The notes under the pieces are model-generated. The model did not search any database, had not been told where the DNA came from, and was given only the letters and a program-made list of their open reading frames with translations. Shown piece by piece: positions 13,501 through 22,500 of a DNA stretch of 64,000 nucleotides. Position 1 is the stretch's first letter; every line of letters starts with the position of its first letter. This DNA is from Ostrinia nubilalis (taxonomy: Eukaryota; Arthropoda; Insecta; Lepidoptera; Crambidae): assembly GCF_963855985.1 (NCBI RefSeq), contig NC_087100.1, positions 3,631,001 to 3,695,000 of the forward strand, given 5' to 3'. Position numbers and translations under genes: made by a program.

Positions 13501-16500
13501 GTATTTAAAAAACAGACTTTCCCCAACGTCTACTATAAATGCTGTTTACAAAACACCCGCCGCGAACAGTAACTTCAAACACAAAATATGGAGCGTGAGA
13601 TTTTTCCGCCAGTTGCAGAACGACTACAGTTATGGCAACCGTGATATTTCTGATTTCTATTTTTGTATTGGAGAGCTTATGTGATGAGTTCGAAACCAGG
13701 TGTTTGTTATTTAACAAAAAATGTAAGTATGTCTTAGCTACTAAAATGGTAAAAAAATACAGAGTGGCCCAGAAGAAAGTTCACTTTTGAAAATTCAAGG
13801 AAACGAAAACTGTACATTTTTGTAGACCTTTAACTATTGCAATTTAAAGGAAATTTAGTGCAATTTATTTTAAAATTTACTTTCTTTTATAAATTTTATC
13901 GTACATGTGATTCCTTTGACGTTTACAACATTCGGTCAACATACATAAAAATTTTGGAAAACTTTCGTTAGAGTTACCTCGAAATGGATTCTGTACCTCT
14001 AGTACGAAAAACTTTCGAGTTCGTTTCGTTGCGTATTCAAAGTGTCATCGAAAAATTTTGTATGAAAAATTAAACAGCGCCCCCTAGGGCGGCTATAATA
14101 TAGGGGGCGCTGTTTAATTTTTCATACAAAATTTTTCGATGACACTTTGAATACGCAACGAAACGAACTCGAAAGTTTTTCCTACTAGAGGTACAGGATG
14201 GATGAATACTGCAGAGTTTTTGGATTATTAGAGTATAGGTACATTGCTCATAAGGTAACTCCACAAAAAGAAGTCTGCTGGAATGAGATTAGTACTTCTT
14301 AGAGGCAGAAAGATTTCACCCCTGCTTAATTGGTTTGTTGCATTGAAAGGATGATTAATTTTTAAGAGCGCTATACTGGTAGGCTGAAAAGCTTTTTGAT
14401 TTCAAAGCTGCAAGATTCGCAAGGCTATGATAGGAGCACTTGGTTTCATCAAGATTGGGCTATGTGTAACACTTCAAATGAGAGCATTTACATGGTAAGA
14501 GACATGTTCCCACAAAAATAATTTTTCAGGTAGGGTTGACATCTCCTGGCCACCAGGAAGCCCTGATCTCACTCCAAAAAATTATTTTTTGTGGTGTTAC
14601 CTTAAGAATAGAGTATACTTTAATAATCCAACAACCATGCAGCAACTGAAGCTGAGCATTCTGCAAAAAATTGAAAGAAGGTTTCGAGGTAATTCTACAG
14701 AACGCATTTCAAAATTTTGATGTGTGTTGCTCGAATGTTGTAAGCGTCAAGGAAATCTCCTGGGCGATGTAATTCAATAAAGGTAAATTTAAAAATAAAT
14801 TGCATTAGGTAAATTTCCTTTAAAATGCAATAGTTAAAGTTCTATAAAAATGTACAGTTTTCGTTTTCTTGAATTTTCAAAAGTGAACTTTCTTCTGGGC
14901 CACCCTGTACTTTCAATTTTGGGACTCTATCTGAACTTTATCTTTATAAAGTTAACTACCCATTTAGCAGGTCTATTTCACTTTGATCATGGATAAGTCC
15001 ACTTTGATCACATAGGTGCTTATCCCATGGGTGATCAAAGGACACCAAAGTGTCCCCTGGAGTCCACTTTGATCACCGATTTGATCACCTAGGTGAGGTG
15101 ACCAATAGCAGCCTAGAGTTACGAATTGCAATGTTCCAGGAAAAATAATTACTGGGAGTTGCCAAATGCCAATAATTACTTAGTTAAATCCCTAAGGATT
15201 GTAGACAAGAGAGAAAACTAGCAAAATGCTCAACTACTCACAGCTTTGCAACTCTTGCCCAATGACTCTAAAGATAGTACTTTAATGGTAGTCTCTACAA
15301 GACTTAATTTCCAATAAGATTGCTTCTTGTTGTTGTCATATTTCATTCTCACTATCGTGATTGTGCTTTTATGAATATGGTATCACTAATAATCACTATG
15401 TACAGGTGTGAGCCACTGCCCGCGAAACATGCACCCGTACCACACGCGCTGTGAAGTGGATACTATGTCCCAGAGGACGTGTGACGAGCCGTTTGTTTAT
15501 ACTCTTGGTAAGTACACTTTAGATATCTAGTCTTTAGACTGCTACAAAGGTAAACCCTTCAACATCCGTACTTCTTTCAGATCCATCCATTCCTCCCCAA
15601 AATGCACTTATGAGCAAGTAGATTGAGTAAGCTCTACCACTACCATTCTAAAATTTTGCTCTATTAGTGTAACTCTAAACAATCGTGGGAAATTCAATTT
15701 CGTCTCATTAGAGTTCACTAGGTGAAACTATTACTAAATCAGAGAGAATATTACTTCGTCCAGGAGGTGTAGCCGTCACTAAAATGCTGTGCGCCTCAAA
15801 TCCTAACCTACTCACCATCAGCACCTGTAATTGGGTCTTTGAAATACTGTATTTAATCAACATTTTTTCGACAGATGACCAAAATTTAAGCTTTCAAACC
15901 ATTTAACAAATCTCATTTGTTTGCAATCTCTCTCAAGTTAGCATCTGAGGAACCGAAGTGCTTTTAAATAGTTACGTCGTATCACTACAGACAGATCCAT
16001 CCAGTCAAAATCGCATCGTAGGCCTACGCCTAGAATAATATGCGATTTTATCGATTTTACACTTTTTATACATTTGTCGTCTAAAATCATCGATAAGATT
16101 TTATCACGGCCTGCATCTTATGACTACATCAATCGGAAGGATCTAATGAAGGATTAGCAGTAGCTTATACGCTTGAATCGGGGCATTTATGTCTATTCTC
16201 AGTTATTTGGGTCATACCCATGGCAACGTGGACAAACATAATGCAAGGGCATGTAGAACCTGACCTCAGCTGTTATGAAGTGCTTCCATGTGGTGTTATT
16301 TAATAAACAAATACCTATTTAGAATATGATAGATATTAGATGTGCAGGTTGCAATACTGGATAATTAATTAAAGTATAGAAAATAATTCCCAATTATCAC
16401 GCAGTACGATTAATTCTTCTTCAATCTTTGACCCAGTTCGTTATCAATCCGGCTTTGACTTTACTTTTAGTGATCCATATATTCAACCTCCATTATTTTC

Positions 16501-19500
16501 CCTTTTCCCAAAGCAACTTCACATTCCCACTATCAGGTCCAATAACTCAGACCCTAGGAAGGTCCCAAAACTCACACTATAAAGATTTGTTGTCTTTTTC
16601 TTTGCAAAATATTTGGTCAGAAGAAGGATGGATCTAAGTGTGCCTTAAGCTGAGCCCTTTTTATTTAGGATACTCAAATAACAATCAAGATTTAACGTTA
16701 TTCATATTAATTCCTATTTCAGGGCACTATCATCTCACATTTTAGTTCCCCGTAGTTACTTAATACTTACAGCGCGTTTTGTTTATCTTTTCTTTTAAAG
16801 GTTACTTAAATCTGTAGATCCTGGCTACATAGGTGCTGCGGTCCAGGGATGGGCTGGGAACAAGAGGTTGGAATAGTCCCGTTATTTCAAAACACTATGA
16901 CCTTCTCCGGTTAATCTCCCATTTTAAACCCCCAGGCTACACATGCGGTTGGTCTCGATGCGATTGCAACGGCGAACTGCTTCTCGACGAGCGGACCCAC
17001 TCGTGTGTCGACTACTTTACCTGCACCCATGAATACAAGAAGAAATTAACGGGAAGGAGAAGGGAGGGCATGTACAAGATGCCGAAGAAAATACGGTTCC
17101 CAGAAGAGAACGAATTTCCCATATGAATAAAGACTAAATTTCCATTTAGTGTGTCTTTTTTTAACCGAATTTCAAAAATGAGGAGGTTCTCATAAAACTC
17201 ATTTATTTCTGTAATAGGCTTAAAAGAAGCACTTTTACACGTCCCAGTATTAACCCTATCACTGCTTCAGGACAATAAATGGGCTAGTGCTGAGAAGAAG
17301 CAGCGCAAGAAACTCAGTCACTATTGTCAGCTCATCACTTACTTATATCTCCCGTTTTTTTCATAGAAAAATAACAAAATCATATAAAGTAATAAAGCGA
17401 TTACTACATTTCAATAAACGTTCGTGAATAAAATAATTAGGTTGAAGCTGAAAATAACAAATTCAATTTCATTCACTAATAAAATACTAATAAAAGAGTT
17501 GATATTGAAAGCGGTCAAGGTCACAACACAAATCGCAATGCTATTTTTGCTGAATATCGAACAGCAATAAAATAAAATATCTTCCAAATAAACGCAATAT
17601 TTACGTAAAGAAAGGCAACTAAAATATATCTTTTGACAAAGCTAAACAGTAAACAAACATGCTTCCTATAACTATCTAAATTCTCCATCCTCCATTTCCT
17701 CTTTCGTGAAGCTACGGAAGCGAATGTCATGTCATCAAAATGTATAAGTTGCAATTTGCTTTTTCAACTCGGCCTCAACTGGACGAAACTTCTTATCTTT
17801 GGACGAGGGAAGACATTCGTATTTCGTAGAGTTAAAGTTTAGAAGATTCTGCTTGTACAATGGTTGGTAGGTAGAATAGCTGTTTTTACTTTGCCAAAAA
17901 AGGGATGATAACATTATTACATAGCAATCATCACAGCAACTGATTAACTGAGCAGCATGGATCTGTCCTTATTCTCTATCTTTTGAGGTCACTTTTACGC
18001 AGTTTGATTCGATATCTTTATTTTCTTTGACAAATACATCAAAATTAAATAACGAGTCAATTTTTTAAAGTGATACCTAAGCTAGCTGTAGCAGTCGTCT
18101 ATCTCTGCCTAATATACTTTCAACTTTTGGCAATTTTTGCAAAGCTATACTGATCGAAAGTCGGCACGGATTTTCCTGATTACAATCTGCTGATTTTCAC
18201 CGTACTGTCTCTCGTCACGAATACTTAAATCTATTCTTGGCATCTTAAAAGACCCTTGGGCCGACCGACATCACGAAAAAGGGTGTGTTTTCGATAATAT
18301 CTGTCTGATCGAAGGAGTTGAAGTTATAAACCATTTATTACAAGAAGGGACTAGACTAGACTAAGAGTAATATTCTAGGAAAAGAGAATATTGAAATAAG
18401 TTATGTCATATTTGCTCATCATATTCAATAATTCAATTAACAAACTTGATACGGGACTATTCCCACCTCTCGTTCCCACCACTGCAACTCCTGTGTAGAC
18501 AGGATCTACAGCTTGACCGCCATAAAAACCCAACCAGTGAAGGTCAAGTTTGTCCCGGGGGAAAGTTAAACTGTCATTGGACCCGCAACGAAATTAATCA
18601 GAAGAACATAGGAGGAGTTCGAAATTAAGGTAAACAAACATGATAGAAAATATTAAAAGCATCTTAGAAACTAGTCCTGGATTCTCTTCACGAAAACATC
18701 AAGATAAAACTATTGCAATAAATAAGTTCATCCAATCTCATACACATCTAGCATCAAATCGCCGATTCTCAGAACAAGTGCTTCTAAGAAGTTACGATTA
18801 TTGATCAGGGGAAGGAACAAAGGCAAAAACATCTACATATACCACAAACATTGGGAGTAAACAAGTCCACTTGAAGAAAGGTCTTCCTTCTGTGAGGTTG
18901 CTATGTTTCGGACTGTGGTACTCATTTTGAGTTTAATTAATTTTATCGGCGGAATGTATTACGGAAAAGTAGGGGAAAGGGGGTGTCTTTCGTTCAATGG
19001 AACCTGTAAGTATTATTTTATCAACTCTCAAACTTTTGACGAAATGAGATTGTAAGATTCCTATGGAAGTTGGTTCTTTGATAGCAAGAAAGTGCGAAGT
19101 TTTTCAATATTATGTCATCAAACGTTACTGATAGACTTCTAGCACAAAAGTTACAGTCCAATTTCCGACATTTACCGTACAAATAACCTTTCTTGGGAAC
19201 CCAGCCAGTTAACTTCTTCAGATCGGTCTCCGAATCAGTGTCAAGGATCAAGACAGTCGGTCCACTGTTGCTACAATACGGCCGGTTTAAATCATGCATG
19301 ATCACATCATGTGGAGTAATGTGGACATAGTTTGAAGATAACTCCGAAAGTCTCGTACGAAAGCAACACTCATCTATTAAATGTTTTGTACTTTTTAGGT
19401 GTGGACGAATGCCCCGAGCACATGCACCGGTTAGACAGCGAGTGTCGGCCGACGCCATCGCAGCGCACTTGCGATGAGCCAGTCGCCATATCCATGGGCA

Positions 19501-22500
19501 TTATCTGCGACTGGTCACGATGCGACTGCGACTTTCCGTTTGTGCTGCACCTGCTGTCTGGATATTGCTTCGCGTATGAAGACTGTCCTTGACCCTGACT
19601 GGGAAAGGACATACTACTTTACGAACCTATCTATTAAATAAACTTACAATTTTAGATTTCCCAGGTCTCGGATAGAAATTTTTAAGCCACCCAGTATTTA
19701 ATAAGGCTGGGTTGCACCATCTTATTTTAACCATACAAACGTCAAAAATCTGTTAAACTCCATACAAAAACACCGGTTATGGTTATGGTTATAGTTACGG
19801 TTACAGAAAGGTGATGCAACTCAGCTTGTGTGTTAAAATGATTTTTTTAAATTAGTTTACACAAATAAGAATTCGAAATATTTTTGTAAATAAGATTAAA
19901 ATTGACATGAACGTGAGAAGCGTTAATGTATTCTGTTTTAACCCTAATTACTATCATGAAATACAATTTCGACATGGTTCATGGCGTTTCATTCCACTTC
20001 GCAAATTCGCAATATCTATCTTCATATCCAAAGACCCTCGTATTTCTCCGAGTAGAAAGATTATCCCTGATTCGATATTGGAATCGAGTTTGCCAGCATC
20101 GAAAAGCCAGAGTTTAATGGAAATGTGCGATGTTTGATGATAGGTGAAATTGTGTTTCGTTAAATTCATATCCCTGATTTGATATTAGCGATTTTAGCCA
20201 AACATTAGGACACGTAAATTTTATTCAGATTATTATTATTAGACTCTTTCCAGAGCGCTTATTCTTCTTTTTCCTCGGTCCCTCACTGATGAGGATCGCG
20301 ACCCCAGATAGTGTTCCCCCACAGACTGCGGTCATAAACTGTGTGGATCGCACGATGGAAGTTTCCACCCACCGTCTTCCTCACCGCGTCTGACCATCTC
20401 TTCAATTCAATTTCATCTGTATGAGGGCGCTTATAGACGTCCCAATTAAATATACTTAGCTTGCCCTGTCACTACTGGGTTGGTGCTGAGAAAAAGTGTA
20501 AAGCTGTATAGAGCCTTCGGAAAAATAATATTGAACAATCTACTGTATCTTCCAATTAAAAAGGGAGATCCGTACCTAACGTACGATTCGTCGCACCTCT
20601 TGTCCACGCCAATAAGTAGTGGTAGTGATTTTCGTAGGAACTAGCTATCTATACTAATAATATAAATGCGAAAGTAACTCTGTCTGTCTTGCTTTCACGC
20701 TGAACCAATTTTGATGAAATTTGGCATAGAGATAGTTTGAGTACCGGGAAAGGACATAGGATAGTTTTTATCCCGGTTTTTGAAACAGGGACGCGCGCGA
20801 TAAAGTTTATCTGTGACAGACAAAATTTCACGCGGGCGAAGCCGCGGGCGGAAAGCTAGTACTACATATGGAAGCAAATGTATCTGGCCAGTTACAATAA
20901 GCGTCACTAGTTCTAATAAAAATGTTTATAAGTTGCAGCAATCATTTCTCTCCACAAATGTAAAATGATCTCATTCGCAACACAATAACAATAAAACTAC
21001 CTGACAGACATTATGAAAATTGATACCTCTACGCAAGAGTCGTCTTACGGTTGCTCGATGCAATTAATAACTTCGTTTAATAGTCGTATGCAAGCAAAGA
21101 ATTAATGGAAATAAACTACAATATGCCATACATCCTACTAATATTATAAATGCGAAAGTTTGGATGTCTGGATGTTTGTTACTCTTTCACGCAAAAGCTA
21201 CTGAACAGATGTTGTTGAAACTTTACAGTGTTGTTGTTTATAACCCAGAATAACATATAGGCTTTAATTTATGACGAAGCCGTGGGCGGCCGCTAGTTAG
21301 AGATAATAGGAAAGAACTTTAGCGATAAAAGCAATAGAACTAATTTAGGGAGAGAAATCAATGAACATGATGGAGAAAGTTCGCTCTAACAAAGCTTTTT
21401 CGTACTTGAAGGTCCCTGGAATTTGGGAAAGTATGAAATCGGGACAACGGACGCTGGGAATCTTATTCTTAACGAGCTCTAGGAAAACCAACAATTTGAC
21501 AATTTTGCAGTGAAGTTTTGGCCAGTGAAAAATCCATCGTACGTAATAAGAAGACCTCTGAAAATCTAAAAATGTACCTACTTAACAGCATAGCATCGGA
21601 AGAACCGATGCAGTGATTCTTATTCTTACTAAGGTCTAGAAAACCCTATCACCAGACAATGAGGGTTTTCGCGATTGAAAAATCTGCCAGATGGCAATAC
21701 GTAGACGTGAGGTCCAAATGCTGCATGATTGGTTATTTTTGACATGACATTGACAGATATGTGAAAATCCACCAATCATGCAGCATTTGGACCTCGCGTC
21801 TACGTATTGCCATCTGGCGGATTTTTCAATCGCGAAAACCCTCATTGTGCAAGATCTAACCAGTGAAAAAATAACTACCAATCTAAGATAATGTCTTAAC
21901 TGCCGCAGTAAATAGACCATCAACTTGATAGTACAGCTAACATAAACACCATCATCATACTGGTTACGCAGGTTTTAAGAAAGAAAAAGTAACAAAGACA
22001 TTATGGCACGAAATGAATCGGATAATGGCGGCACAATGTTATTATATAATTTCCTTTCTTTTTGTCTCTTTATTCGGCTGACTGACATGTCAATGTTAAA
22101 GAAAGTTTCTCAAAGTTGTTTGTTGTTTGTCACGTCTTGTCTTTCGGTAAACTTATACGTGGATTGAGTCAGGTACCGGAGGGTAATCAGTTAGGGTAAA
22201 ATTCATCTTGAATCAAAGATTCAAATCCCAAATCGATACAAAAAACGATGAAAAAAAGTAAATAAGTTGCAAGTAAGGCCGATAAATCAGTAAAGTGCTC
22301 AACCAACTGCACGCAGGAAGATTTATTGAAGGCTACTGACAACGCCACTCTTGTGACGGAGTTTAAGGGCTATATTTCACCGGGACACCATGGCGGCGCA
22401 ACCGGTCGCCCGCTACCAACAAAACGTATACAGCTCTATAGAGAGTTACTCACCTGGTGTCCGTTTGGCAACCAAACAAAGCTGTATACATTTTGTTGGT

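Larger units (their letters stand above)
13760..14907 (+). mobile_element. mariner/IS630-type element, 1.15 kb, long TIRs, TA target sites
   Basis: CAGAGTGGCCCAGAAGAAAG at the left and its inverse ending CTTTCTTCTGGGCCACCCTG at the right begin terminal repeats of more than 100 bp. TA flanks both ends. The inside holds a broken transposase and a nested hairpin. Confidence 0.8.

Noticed and set aside
19021..19458. 145-codon minus-strand frame
   Set aside because: Antisense to the intron and exon 2 of cysteine-rich paralogue B; no recognisable domain.
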